Positions 33,856 to 42,031 of a DNA stretch of 46,177 bases are shown piece after piece. Source of the DNA: Candidatus Eisenbacteria bacterium (lineage in GTDB: Bacteria; Eisenbacteria; RBG-16-71-46; SZUA-252); assembly GCA_005893275.1 (NCBI GenBank), contig VBOW01000030.1, positions 1 to 46,177 on the forward strand, given 5' to 3'. Numbering within the stretch: position 1 is the stretch's first letter; each line of letters opens with the position of its first letter. Under the pieces are notes generated by a model, which made no database searches, was not told the DNA's origin, and saw nothing but the letters and a program-made list of their open reading frames with translations. Position numbers and translations under genes: made by a program.

Positions 33856-33893
33856 CTAAAAAGAGCGAGGGGAAGCGTCGCCGCTTCCCCTCG
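33856..33893 (-). terminator. Perfect 12-bp intrinsic terminator upstream of thrH
   Basis: CGAGGGGAAGCG (33893-33882) and CGCTTCCCCTCG (33877-33866) form a 12-bp stem without mismatch around GCGA, followed by CTCTTTTTAGT on the minus strand. It ends transcription coming from lon, the aminotransferase gene, serA and the short ORF. Just upstream GCTTC (33897-33893) could pair with the GAAGC of the 5' arm, a weaker competing structure. Confidence 0.85.
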
Positions 33894-33901
33894 AAGCCTC
33901 C

Positions 33902-33960
33902 GGTGGACTGTTGGGATTCGCCAGCAGGCACCAGGCTAGGGCGCTCTAGATGCCGCTAGC
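33902..33960 (-). ncRNA. Two consecutive hairpins of a structured RNA element
   Basis: Minus strand, 5' to 3'. Hairpin 1 (33960-33935) pairs GCTAG with CTAGC and overlaps the stop codon of the short ORF. Hairpin 2 (33932-33902) pairs GGTG with CACC and CTGCTGG with CCAACAG (one mismatch) around CGAATC, about ten pairs in all. With the terminator at 33893-33866 this makes three hairpins in about 95 bases. I do not recognise a known riboswitch. It could be an attenuator, a small regulatory RNA or simply a stable 3' end. Confidence 0.45.
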
Positions 33961-34009
33961 TACAGCCACCTCCGCAGTTCAGTACATCCATTAAGCCGTA
34001 CGTGTGCAC
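33956..34009 (-). CDS. 17-residue cysteine/glycine peptide ORF with strong SD
   Basis: GTG 34009 to TAG 33956 encodes MHTYGLMDVLNCGGGCS. AAAGGAGGT lies about 6 bases before the GTG, the most complete Shine-Dalgarno sequence in the window, which is unlikely by chance in a non-coding gap. An in-frame ATG at 33991 would give only MDVLNCGGGCS. The C-terminal run Cys-Gly-Gly-Gly-Cys-Ser lists serine and its two direct products, and the ORF lies between serA and thrH ahead of a terminator, so a leader peptide sensing Ser/Gly/Cys charging is conceivable. A small metal-binding or regulatory peptide is the alternative. I recognise no named family. Confidence 0.5.
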   Translation of the reverse strand: MHTYGLMDVLNCGGGCS

Positions 34010-34038
34010 TGGACCACCTCCTTTCCGCGATGTCTGAA

Positions 34039-34067
34039 TGCTCAGGCCCATGTGGGAGATCTGTCAA
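34039..34067 (-). promoter_or_regulatory. Possible promoter of the short ORF unit
   Basis: TTGACA at 34067-34062 is a perfect minus-35 and contains the serA stop codon. Seventeen bases later the minus-10 would be TGAGCA, a poor match. If used, transcription would start just before the short ORF and end at the terminator, giving an RNA of roughly 170 bases. Confidence 0.3.
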
Positions 34068-35059
34068 CGGGAAATCTTCTTGTGGGCCGGATTGCGGCTG
34101 GGGGTGGCGGTGCGCGGGCCAGACTCCCCGATCGCCCCGCTCTCGCGGAGCTTCCCCAGGAGGAGCGTCACGATCTCCTCCCCGACGGCCTCCTGCGCCT
34201 CCTGGGTCGCGGCGCCGATGTGGGGCGTGGCAACCACATTCTCCCGCTGTACGAGCGGCGAGCCGCCCGGCGGCTCCTGGGCGAAAACATCGAACACCGC
34301 CCCGCTCAGGTGCCCCCGCTCGAGAGCCTCGAGGACCGCGGCCTCGTCCACGAGGCCCCCTCGGGCCGCGTTGACGATCACCGCGCCCCGCGGGAGGCGC
34401 GCGATCTCGCCTGCCCCGATCATCCCTCGGGTCTCGGGCGAAAGCGGTACGTGAAGGGTCAGAATCTCCGACCGCGGAAGGAGCTCCTTCATGGGGAGCG
34501 GTTCCACGCCCAGCGCGCGGGTCGCCTCTTCCGAAAGCAGCGGGTCGTGGCCGACGCATCTCATCTCGAATGCCCGCGCGCGCTGCGCGACGGCGCGGCC
34601 GATCTTCCCGAGGCCCAGGATCCCGATCGTCTTCCCGCGAAGCTCACGTCCTTGGAAGCGGGCCTTCGCCCACTCGCCGCGTTTCAAGGAGGCATCGGCG
34701 GCGGGAATCTGGCGAAACAGGGCGAGCAGGAGACCGAACACGAGCTCGGCGACGGCGACCGCGTTCGCTCCGGGCACGTTGAGTACCAGGATCCCGCGCT
34801 CGCGCGCGGCGGCCGCATCGATGTTGTCGATCCCCGCGCCGGCGCGCGCCACCCAACGGAGCTTCGGAGCCGCCTCGATCAGGCGCCGCGTCACCTTCGT
34901 GGCGCCGCGCACGACCCAGGCATCGATATCCGCGACCAAGGGCAAGAGCTCGGGCTCGGAAAGCCCGCGGCGCTCCTCCACGGTGATCCCCGGGGTCCCG
35001 CGGAGGATCGCGACCGCGCCCTCGGGGAGCGGGTCGCTGACGAGAATCCTAACCGACAC
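34064..35059 (-). CDS. serA: D-3-phosphoglycerate dehydrogenase, short form
   Basis: A 331-residue D-isomer 2-hydroxyacid dehydrogenase. The NAD-binding motif is GILGLGKIGRAVAQRARAF. The catalytic arginine is in NAARGGLVDE, the glutamate in DVFAQEPP and the histidine in TPHIGAAT. The substrate-side segment WVARAGAGIDNIDAAAARERGI is typical of phosphoglycerate dehydrogenase. It lacks the ACT and intervening domains of long SerA, so serine feedback through an ACT domain is not expected. GTG 35059 overlaps the aminotransferase gene by 11 bases. It oxidises 3-phosphoglycerate, the first step to serine. The last residues (about 310-331) are basic and probably unstructured. Confidence 0.92.
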   Translation of the reverse strand: MSVRILVSDPLPEGAVAILRGTPGITVEERRGLSEPELLPLVADIDAWVVRGATKVTRRLIEAAPKLRWVARAGAGIDNIDAAAARERGILVLNVPGANAVAVAELVFGLLLALFRQIPAADASLKRGEWAKARFQGRELRGKTIGILGLGKIGRAVAQRARAFEMRCVGHDPLLSEEATRALGVEPLPMKELLPRSEILTLHVPLSPETRGMIGAGEIARLPRGAVIVNAARGGLVDEAAVLEALERGHLSGAVFDVFAQEPPGGSPLVQRENVVATPHIGAATQEAQEAVGEEIVTLLLGKLRESGAIGESGPRTATPSRNPAHKKISR

Positions 35060-36209
35060 GCGCTGCGGCGGAAGCCCGGGAGCTGCGGAAGGATTCCTGC
35101 GCGGCTCGGACCCCCGCGCCCGCCTCGACCGAGGCGCCGTGCTCGATCAGCGAGGCCTCGAACGCCCCCACGAGGCGGAGGATGTCCCCTTCGTCGTAAT
35201 AGCCGATGTGCCCTAGGCGGAAGATCTTTCCCTTCAGACGATCCTGCCCCCCCGCGATCTTGACGCCGTAGCGCTGCTCCATCGTCTTCACGACGGCGCC
35301 GGTATCCACCCCCGGCGGCACCCGAACCGCGGTGAGGGTATTCGAGGGCACCTCGGCGAAGAGGGATAGCCCGAGCGCGCGCACGGCCTTCCGCGTCGCC
35401 TCGCCGTTACGCTGGTGGCGCGCGAAGACCTCGTCGCGCCCCTCCTTCGCGAGCAGGAGCATGGCCGCCCGGGCGGCGAGCACGAGGCTGATCGCCGGGG
35501 TGAAGGGCGTGTCCCCTTTTTCGAGGGCGCTCTTCGCCTTCGCGAGGTTCCAGTAATACTTGGGGAGCTTCGACGCCTTCACGAGATCCCACCCACGCGG
35601 GCTCAAGCAGACGAACCCCAACCCCGGCGGGATCATCATTCCCTTCTGGGAGCCCCACACCACGCCGTCCACGTCCGAGCGGTCGAAGTGCAGGTCGTAG
35701 ACGCCGAAGCTCGTGACCGCGTCGATCACCGTCGCGACCCCACGCGCCCTCGCCGCCCGCGCCATGTCGTGGACCGGAAAGAGGGCGCCGGTCGAGGTTT
35801 CGCTGTGGGTGATGAACATCAGCTTGGCGCCGGGATGCGCCCCGAGCGCGGATTCCACTTCCTCCACCGTCGCGACCCGGCCCCATTCGACGCTCACCGT
35901 GTGCACCGCGACGCCGTACGCCTCGGCGATCAGCTTCCACCGCTCCCCGAACTTCCCCCCTTCGACGACGATCGCTTGATCGCCCGCCGAAAGCAGATTG
36001 ACCACGGCGGCCTCCATCGCGCCGGAGCCGGAGCAGGAAAGCGTGAGCGCTGGCTGTGCCGTGCCGAGATGCTCCTGCATCAGCCGCGTTGTCTCCAGGA
36101 AGTGCTGGCGGTACTCGTCCGTGCGATGGTGGATGAGCGGCTTCGCCATCGCTTCCAGGACCTCGGACGGAACTTCGGTGGGTCCCGGGGTGAACAACAC
36201 GCGTTTCAT
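35049..36209 (-). CDS. Class V aminotransferase, probable phosphoserine aminotransferase
   Basis: A 386-residue pyridoxal-phosphate enzyme. It opens KRVLFTPGPTEVPSEVL, typical of the alanine-glyoxylate/serine-pyruvate branch of class V, with HHRTDEYRQ, SGSGAMEAAVVNLLS, HSETSTG and the lysine in WGSQKGMMIPPGLGF. Enzymes of this branch act as phosphoserine aminotransferase in several phyla that lack SerC, and the overlap with serA supports that role here. The sequence alone cannot exclude serine-glyoxylate or alanine-glyoxylate activity. ATG 36209 has GGGAGACC just upstream. It follows lon by 37 bases with no terminator between. Confidence 0.88.
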   Translation of the reverse strand: MKRVLFTPGPTEVPSEVLEAMAKPLIHHRTDEYRQHFLETTRLMQEHLGTAQPALTLSCSGSGAMEAAVVNLLSAGDQAIVVEGGKFGERWKLIAEAYGVAVHTVSVEWGRVATVEEVESALGAHPGAKLMFITHSETSTGALFPVHDMARAARARGVATVIDAVTSFGVYDLHFDRSDVDGVVWGSQKGMMIPPGLGFVCLSPRGWDLVKASKLPKYYWNLAKAKSALEKGDTPFTPAISLVLAARAAMLLLAKEGRDEVFARHQRNGEATRKAVRALGLSLFAEVPSNTLTAVRVPPGVDTGAVVKTMEQRYGVKIAGGQDRLKGKIFRLGHIGYYDEGDILRLVGAFEASLIEHGASVEAGAGVRAAQESFRSSRASAAARVG

Positions 36210-36246
36210 CGTGGTCTCCCGTTAGCCTTCGGTCCAGCGGGGCGGA

Positions 36247-38649
36247 TCAATGCGTGTACGGATGCGGCTGCTCTTCCTGGTTGCGGCGTAGATACGTCGA
36301 GGACTCGCCCGGCTTCAACGAAACCTCCAAAACCTCGTCCATGGTCTCGACAAGCTTGAACTGGAGGTCCTCCCGTATGAAATCGGGGAGCTCCTGCAAA
36401 TCCTTCTCGTTCAGCTTGGGAATGATGACGGTCTTCACGCCCGCGCGCTTGGCGGCGACTACCTTTTCGTTCAGGCCTCCGATCGGGAGCACGTTGCCCA
36501 GGAGCGTGATTTCTCCGGTCATCGCGACGTCGTCGCGCGTCGGAACGCCTGTGAGCGCGGAGACGAGGGCGGTGGCCATCGCGATGCCCGCCGAGGGGCC
36601 ATCTTTAGGTATCGCTCCTTCAGGCAGGTGCACGTGGACATCGATCCCCTTGTAGAAGTCCTTGTCCAACCCGAGCGAGATCGCGCGGGAGCGGGAGTAG
36701 GAAAGGGCCGCCTGTCCGGATTCGCGCATCGTCTCCCCGAGCTTCCCGGTCAGCATGAGCACGCCGGTCCCGGCGAGAATGCTCACCTCGATATTCAGAA
36801 GGTCGCCCCCCGCCTCGGTCCAGGCAAGACCGGTCGCCACGCCGACTCGAGAACGGCGCTCGATCTGGCTGTCGAGGTATTTGGGAACGCCCAGGAACTT
36901 CGGAAGCTGCTTCTCCACGATCCGGAACACGCGCGGTTTCTTGAGCGTCGCCTTCCTGCGCGCGACCTTGCGGCAAATCGCCGCGATTTCGCGCTCGAGG
37001 TTCCGGACGCCCGCTTCCCGCGTGTAGGCGTTGATGACCGCCCGGATCGCGGCGTCGTTCATCTGAACATCCTTGGGGACCAGGCCGTTGGCCTTGAGCT
37101 CCTTCGGAATCAGGAAATTCTTCGCGATCTCGACCTTCTCGAACTCGAGATATCCCGGCAAGCGGATGATCTCCATCCGGTCGAGCAGCGCCGGCGGAAT
37201 CGAATAGAGGGTGTTGCTCGTGGTCAGGAACATCACCTGCGAGAGGTCGAAGTCCACTTCCAGATAGTGATCGTTGAAGGTGTGATTCTGCTCGGGATCC
37301 AAGACCTCGAGAAGCGCTGAGGCGGGGTCGCCGCGGAAATCGGTTCCGAGCTTGTCGATCTCATCGAGCAGAAGCACCGGGTTCATCGAGCCGGCACGCT
37401 TCATCGCCTGGATGATCCGCCCGGGCATGGAACCGATGTAGGTGCGCCGGTGCCCGCGGATTTCCGCTTCGTCGCGGACGCCACCCAGCGACATACGCAC
37501 GAACTTTCGTCCGAGCGCGCGGGCAATCGATTTTCCGAGCGAGGTCTTGCCCACGCCGGGGGGACCCACGAAGCAGAGGATCGGCCCCTTCAAGCTCCCC
37601 GACAGCTTGAGCACCGCGAGGTACTCGATTATCCTCTCCTTCACCTTCTTCAGCCCGTAGTGATCCTCGTCCAGGATCTTCTCGACGCTCTGGATATCCG
37701 GGTTGTCGTCGGTCTTGTGTGCCCAGGGCAGCGAGACCAGCCAATCGACGTAATTCCGCACGACGGTCGCTTCGGGCGACATGAAGGACATTTTCCCGAG
37801 CTTGTCGATCTCCTTGACGGCCTTGTCGTGCACTTCCACGGGCATCTTGGCCTTCTTGACGGCCTGGACCAGCTCGTCGATCTCGTTCGAAAACTCGTTT
37901 TGGTAGCCCAGCTCCTTGCGGATCGCCTTGAGCTGCTCGTTGAGATAGAACTCTTTCTGGTTCTTGTGGACCTGGCTCCGGACCTGCCCCTCGATCTTGC
38001 GTTCGAGCTTCAGGATCTCGAGTTCGTTCGCGAGTGTCTTGCTCAACTGGCGGAACCGCTCGGTCAGGTCATCCTCCTCGAGCACCGCCTGCTTCACGGC
38101 GACCTTCAAGATCAGGTGCGAGGCCACGGTGTACGAGAGAAGGACCGGGTTGCCGATGTTGTTCGCGGTCGAGAGCACTTCGTCGGGAACGCGCCGGTTC
38201 AGGTGCACGTAGTCGTTGAACGAGGCAAGGACGTTGCGCGTCATCGCTTCGAGCTGAGCGTCCTGACGCACCTTGTCCTCGATGATCGCGACCGAGGTGG
38301 ACATGTACTCCGATCCTCGGAAGAACTTCTTGGCGCGCGCGCGGCAGATCCCTTCGACCAGGACGCGCATCGTGCCGTCCGGCAGCCGGAAGAGCTGGAG
38401 GACCCGCACGACGGTGCCGACGCGATACAGATCCTTCGCGACCGGATCGGGCACGTCGGGACGGCGCTGCGCCAGCACGAACAGCACGCGGTCGCGCTGC
38501 ACGGCCGCCTCGATCGCGTTCACGGAGGGGACCCTCCCCACCAGGAGCGGGATGGTCATGTACGGGAAAATAACGACATCGCGAAGCGGGAGAAGCGGGA
38601 TCCGGTCCCGGATCTCGAAGACCTCTCCGTCGCGCTCGAGTCGAATCAT
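36247..38649 (-). CDS. lon: ATP-dependent protease Lon
   Basis: An 800-residue protease of normal length. The N-terminal substrate-recognition domain (about 1-210, IPLLPLRDVVIFPYMTIPLLVGR) precedes the AAA+ module with Walker A GPPGVGKTSLG (about 360) and Walker B LLLDEIDKL. The protease domain has the catalytic serine in PKDGPSAGIAMATAL (about 684) and the dyad lysine in NEKVVAAKRAG (about 727). It degrades misfolded and regulatory proteins in the cytosol. It lies 31 bases after clpX, completing the tig-clpP-clpX-lon order known from proteobacteria. Confidence 0.98.
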   Translation of the reverse strand: MIRLERDGEVFEIRDRIPLLPLRDVVIFPYMTIPLLVGRVPSVNAIEAAVQRDRVLFVLAQRRPDVPDPVAKDLYRVGTVVRVLQLFRLPDGTMRVLVEGICRARAKKFFRGSEYMSTSVAIIEDKVRQDAQLEAMTRNVLASFNDYVHLNRRVPDEVLSTANNIGNPVLLSYTVASHLILKVAVKQAVLEEDDLTERFRQLSKTLANELEILKLERKIEGQVRSQVHKNQKEFYLNEQLKAIRKELGYQNEFSNEIDELVQAVKKAKMPVEVHDKAVKEIDKLGKMSFMSPEATVVRNYVDWLVSLPWAHKTDDNPDIQSVEKILDEDHYGLKKVKERIIEYLAVLKLSGSLKGPILCFVGPPGVGKTSLGKSIARALGRKFVRMSLGGVRDEAEIRGHRRTYIGSMPGRIIQAMKRAGSMNPVLLLDEIDKLGTDFRGDPASALLEVLDPEQNHTFNDHYLEVDFDLSQVMFLTTSNTLYSIPPALLDRMEIIRLPGYLEFEKVEIAKNFLIPKELKANGLVPKDVQMNDAAIRAVINAYTREAGVRNLEREIAAICRKVARRKATLKKPRVFRIVEKQLPKFLGVPKYLDSQIERRSRVGVATGLAWTEAGGDLLNIEVSILAGTGVLMLTGKLGETMRESGQAALSYSRSRAISLGLDKDFYKGIDVHVHLPEGAIPKDGPSAGIAMATALVSALTGVPTRDDVAMTGEITLLGNVLPIGGLNEKVVAAKRAGVKTVIIPKLNEKDLQELPDFIREDLQFKLVETMDEVLEVSLKPGESSTYLRRNQEEQPHPYTH

Positions 38650-38680
38650 TCGATTCCGCCTCTTTCCGCCCTAACCCCGG

Positions 38681-39934
38681 TTAGGCCTCTTTGCGGCGGC
38701 GATCGCCGCGGAAGGTGAGGATCGGCTCCGCCTTGCGTCCGATGACATCGCGGGTGATCGTACAACCCACGACCTCGAGCCGCGAAGGAATCTCGTACAT
38801 GAGATCCATCATCGCTTCCTCGAGTACGGCCCTCAGTCCGCGCGCGCCGGTGCCCCGCTTCAGGGCAAGGTCGGCCACGGCTTCCAGACCGTCTTCGGTG
38901 AACTCCAGCTTCACCCCTTCCATTTCGAAGAACTTCTGGTACTGCTTCGTGATCGCGTTCTTGGGCTTCGTCAAGATCTCGATCAGCGACTGCTTGTTCA
39001 GGGAATCGAGCGCCCCGATGACCGGGAGCCTCCCCACCAATTCCGGGATCAAACCGTAGCGGAGCAGATCCTCCGGCTCCACGAGCGCCAGAAGCTCGCC
39101 GATGTTCCGGTCCTTCCGGCTTCGGATATCCGCGCCGAAGCCCATCGACTTCTGACTGACCCGCCGCTCCACGATCTTTTCCAGGCCCTCGAACGCCCCG
39201 CCGCAGATGAAGAGGATGTCCTTCGTGTTCACTTCGATGTATTTCTGCTGCGGATGCTTTCGTCCGCCCTGCGGCGGCACGTTCGCGATCGTCCCCTCCA
39301 GGATCTTGAGGAGCGCCTGCTGCACGCCCTCGCCGGAGACGTCGCGGGTGATCGAAGGGTTTTCGGACTTGCGCGAGATCTTGTCCAGCTCATCCACGTA
39401 GACGATGCCGTGCTCCGCGTTCACAACGTTGAAATCGGTCGCCTGGAGCAGGCGGACGAGGATGTTCTCCACGTCTTCGCCGACATATCCCGCCTCGGTA
39501 AGACACGTCGCGTCCACGATCGCGAACGGAACCTTGAGGGTCCGCGCGAGCGTGCGCGCGAGCAGGGTTTTCCCCGTTCCGGTGGGACCGACCAAGAGGA
39601 TGTTCGACTTTTCGAGCTCGACATCCTCGACGGCGCCGCCGGAATAGATGCGCTTGTAGTGGTTGTAGACCGCGACGCTCAGCGTCTTCTTGGCGCGCTC
39701 TTGCCCGATGACGTAGTCGTCGAGGACTTTCTTGATCTCCGCCGGCTTCGGGAGCGCGCCTTTGGGCGCGCCCGCCCCGCGATCGGTCTCGCCTTCGAGA
39801 ATGTCGTTACAAAGCTTGACGCACTCGCTGCATATGTAGACCGAGGGCCCCGAAACCAGACGCGAGACCTCGTCTTGGCCGCGCCCGCAGAAGCTGCACC
39901 GGATGGGGTGAGGCGAATTGACCCGTTTCTTCAT
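38681..39934 (-). CDS. clpX: ClpXP unfoldase subunit ClpX
   Basis: A 417-residue AAA+ unfoldase. The zinc-binding domain has cysteines 13, 16, 35 and 38 ([19 protein letters not shown]). Walker A is [14 protein letters not shown], Walker B is [11 protein letters not shown], and [18 protein letters not shown] and the IGF-type loop region (KSMGFGAD) needed to contact ClpP are present. It unfolds tagged substrates for ClpP. It starts 13 bases after the clpP stop; I see no strong ribosome binding site, so coupling to clpP translation is likely. Confidence 0.98.
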   Translation of the reverse strand: MKKRVNSPHPIRCSFCGRGQDEVSRLVSGPSVYICSECVKLCNDILEGETDRGAGAPKGALPKPAEIKKVLDDYVIGQERAKKTLSVAVYNHYKRIYSGGAVEDVELEKSNILLVGPTGTGKTLLARTLARTLKVPFAIVDATCLTEAGYVGEDVENILVRLLQATDFNVVNAEHGIVYVDELDKISRKSENPSITRDVSGEGVQQALLKILEGTIANVPPQGGRKHPQQKYIEVNTKDILFICGGAFEGLEKIVERRVSQKSMGFGADIRSRKDRNIGELLALVEPEDLLRYGLIPELVGRLPVIGALDSLNKQSLIEILTKPKNAITKQYQKFFEMEGVKLEFTEDGLEAVADLALKRGTGARGLRAVLEEAMMDLMYEIPSRLEVVGCTITRDVIGRKAEPILTFRGDRRRKEA

Positions 39935-39947
39935 GCTGATGCGTGCC

Positions 39948-40571
39948 CTAGCCGACCGGTGCCGGCTCGGGCTTTCTCTCCTTGCTGGGTTCGAGTTTGG
40001 CGATGACCTTGTCCACGATGCGATACGCCTTCGCTTCTTCTGCCGACATGAAGAAGTTTCGATCCGTATCGTGCTCGATTTTCGCGAGCGGCTGCCCCGT
40101 GTGCTTCACGAGGATATCGTTGAGGGCCGAGCGCAGGGCGAGGATCTCGCGCGTGTAGATCTCGATGTCGGTCGCCTGCCCTTGGCTCCCGCCGAGAGGC
40201 TGGTGAATCATCACCCGCGAATGCGGAAGCGCGGAGCGCTTGCCGCTGGCGCCCGCGGCCAGGAGAAGCGCCGCCATGCTCGCGGCCTGGCCCATGCAGA
40301 TCGTCGCGACGTCCGGCCGGATGAACTGCATCGTGTCGTAGATCGCGAGGCCGGCCGAGACGATGCCGCCGGGCGAATTGATATAGAGATTGATGTCCCG
40401 ATCGGGGTCTTCCGCTTCGAGGAAGAGGAGCTGCGCGATGACGAGGTTCGCAATGACGTCGTCGATCGGCTGGCCGATGAAGACAATCCTATCCTTGAGC
40501 AGCCGGGAATAAATGTCGTAGGCCCTCTCCCCGCGCCCGCTCTGCTCGACCACCATCGGTACCAGCGACAT
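39948..40571 (-). CDS. clpP: ATP-dependent Clp protease proteolytic subunit
   Basis: A 207-residue serine protease. The catalytic serine is S98 ([14 protein letters not shown]) and the histidine H123 ([10 protein letters not shown]); the acid lies in [14 protein letters not shown] (about 167-170). [15 protein letters not shown] forms the substrate-binding loop. ATG 40571 has AAGGAGG about 11 bases upstream. It forms tetradecamers that work with ClpX encoded next. Confidence 0.98.
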   Translation of the reverse strand: MSLVPMVVEQSGRGERAYDIYSRLLKDRIVFIGQPIDDVIANLVIAQLLFLEAEDPDRDINLYINSPGGIVSAGLAIYDTMQFIRPDVATICMGQAASMAALLLAAGASGKRSALPHSRVMIHQPLGGSQGQATDIEIYTREILALRSALNDILVKHTGQPLAKIEHDTDRNFFMSAEEAKAYRIVDKVIAKLEPSKERKPEPAPVG

Positions 40572-40602
40572 GTGCTCGTTTCCTCCTTGCCTGTATATCG
40601 GG

Positions 40603-41889
40603 TTACGCTACCGCCATCTTAAGCCGGGCCTTCTCGCGGAGCAGTGCGAATACCTTTCGCTCCGCGAGATGCGCGCGTGCCCGCTCGCGGTGCTCGGCGC
40701 TCCGGAGCAGGCGCTCGGTCTCGGGCGGCGCGCCCTCCCCCTCCGCGGCACCCCGCAGGGCCCTCTCGATTTCGTCCTCGGTCACGGTTACCGACTCGGC
40801 GTGGGCGATAGCGTCCACGAGCAGGTCACGCTTGATGCGCCGCTCGGCCATCGGGCGATACTCGCCGCGGAAGCGGTTCTCCTCCTCGGGGCTCCATTCC
40901 CGGCCTTCCACCCTTAGACGCTGGACCAGCTCCTCCAGATACTCGCGGACCATGGATTCCGGAAGGTCCATCGGATTTCGGGCGATGATTTGGTCCACCA
41001 GGGCTTCTTCCTGCTCCCGCTGGGCCCTGAGCCGCGCCTCCCCCTCCATGTTCAACCGGACCCTGGCCCGGAGCTCGGCGGCGTCGCGCATCCCGGCGAC
41101 CTCCCGAGCGAATTCGTCATCGAGAGGCCGGACGCGCCGCTCCCGGACGCCCTGAATGTCCACGGAAAAGGCGGCGGTGCGCCCCCTGAGCTCCTCGTTG
41201 CCGAAGTCGGGGGGATAGGCCACCTCGAAATCGCGGTGGTCCCCCGCCTTGGTCCCGATCAGGTTCTTTCGAAACTCGGACAGGAGGCCCGGAGCCCCGA
41301 GCTCCACGAGCGCATCCTTCTGCTCGGTCTTCCGCAGCGGCTTCCCCTTCGCGTTGAGCCGGACGTAATTCACGAGAACCGCATCGCTCTCCCCGGCTTC
41401 CCGCTCGACGGGAACCCACTCGGCGGCGCGCTGACGCAGCTCCTCGAGCGCCCTGTCGACGTCCTGGTCCGGAACCTGGGTCTCCTTGGCGTCCACGTCC
41501 AGCCCCAGGTAGTCTTTCGGTGTAACTTTAGGCCGAAGTTCGACTTGCGCCTCATAGGTCAGGGGCTTCCCGCGCGAGAAATCGATCTTCTCGATCGTCG
41601 GGTAGGAGATCGGGTCTAGCTTCTGCTCCCGAACCACCGACTCGTAGGAGCGCTTGACCACCCTTTCCAATACTTCGTGCTCCATGGAGTGACCGAACTG
41701 GAGCTCGATCACGTTCCGGGGCACGTGCCCCTTTCGGAAACCGGGCAGCTGGACGCGATTGCGAAACTCCTCGACGACGTCCTGGAAGGCACGCTCAAGC
41801 TCCTCCGAAGGCACCTCGATCACGAGGAGCTTTCGCCAAGGGGATCCGTGGTCGCGAATGTCGACTTTCAAATAATGGCTCCCGGTCAT
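40603..41889 (-). CDS. tig: Trigger factor
   Basis: A 428-residue ribosome-associated chaperone and prolyl isomerase. The ribosome-binding domain has the signature [15 protein letters not shown] (GFRKG loop). The FKBP-type domain lies at about 150-240 and the helical C-terminal domain at about 255-428. The open frame extends into the tRNA gene, which must be spurious. ATG 41889 begins only 2 bases after the tRNA-Leu CCA, so no ribosome binding site is possible for it on a processed transcript. TTG 41871 (giving MKVDIRDHG) has GGGAG 8 bases upstream and matches the usual family N-terminus; it may be the true start. Confidence 0.93.
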   Translation of the reverse strand: MTGSHYLKVDIRDHGSPWRKLLVIEVPSEELERAFQDVVEEFRNRVQLPGFRKGHVPRNVIELQFGHSMEHEVLERVVKRSYESVVREQKLDPISYPTIEKIDFSRGKPLTYEAQVELRPKVTPKDYLGLDVDAKETQVPDQDVDRALEELRQRAAEWVPVEREAGESDAVLVNYVRLNAKGKPLRKTEQKDALVELGAPGLLSEFRKNLIGTKAGDHRDFEVAYPPDFGNEELRGRTAAFSVDIQGVRERRVRPLDDEFAREVAGMRDAAELRARVRLNMEGEARLRAQREQEEALVDQIIARNPMDLPESMVREYLEELVQRLRVEGREWSPEEENRFRGEYRPMAERRIKRDLLVDAIAHAESVTVTEDEIERALRGAAEGEGAPPETERLLRSAEHRERARAHLAERKVFALLREKARLKMAVA

Positions 41890-41891
41890 GC

Positions 41892-41976
41892 TGGTGCGAG
41901 AGGGGGGAGTTGAACCCCCACGAGTTGCCTCACGGGATCCTAAGTCCCGCGCGTCTGCCAATTCCGCCACTCTCGC
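41892..41976 (-). tRNA. tRNA-Leu (anticodon TAG)
   Basis: An 85-base class II tRNA with encoded CCA. The acceptor arms GCGAGAG and CTCTCGC pair perfectly, the anticodon loop reads CTTAGGA with anticodon TAG, a long variable arm (GAGGCAACTC) is present and the T loop is GTTCAACTC. The anticodon identifies it as leucine, reading CUN codons. It is transcribed ahead of tig on the same strand. Confidence 0.95.
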
Positions 41977-41988
41977 GAAGGCAACCCC

Positions 41989-42017
41989 AGTCTAACAGCG
42001 AAGTGGTTGTGGTTCAA
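41989..42017 (-). promoter_or_regulatory. Sigma-70-like promoter for tRNA-Leu and tig
   Basis: TTGAAC (42017-42012), a 17-base spacer and TAGACT (41994-41989) on the minus strand, placing the start about 6 bases before the tRNA 5' end. It lies in the 55-base gap after the methyltransferase/reductase gene. This would drive tRNA-Leu, tig and probably clpP, clpX and lon. Confidence 0.55.
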
Positions 42018-42031
42018 GAACATTGCCCCGC

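Noticed and set aside
33902-33960. tRNA-like or selenocysteine tRNA fold in the serA-thrH gap
   Set aside because: The hairpins lack a T-loop consensus, an anticodon arm and paired acceptor ends in the right order.
34010-34024. Plus-strand CTGGACCACCTCCTTT-like sequence resembling the 3' end of 16S rRNA
   Set aside because: It is the complement of the strong ribosome binding site of the short ORF, with one mismatch to the rRNA tail. No rRNA sequence lies upstream of it.
34030-34374. Plus-strand frame starting MSECSGPCGRSVNG, cysteine-rich at its start
   Set aside because: There is no ribosome binding site, and most of it is antisense to the conserved C-terminal half of serA. The cysteines stop after the first 28 codons.
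41890-41970. N-terminal extension of trigger factor beginning MAELADARDLGSRE
   Set aside because: This is translated tRNA-Leu sequence, a well-known false extension; trigger factor starts after the tRNA.
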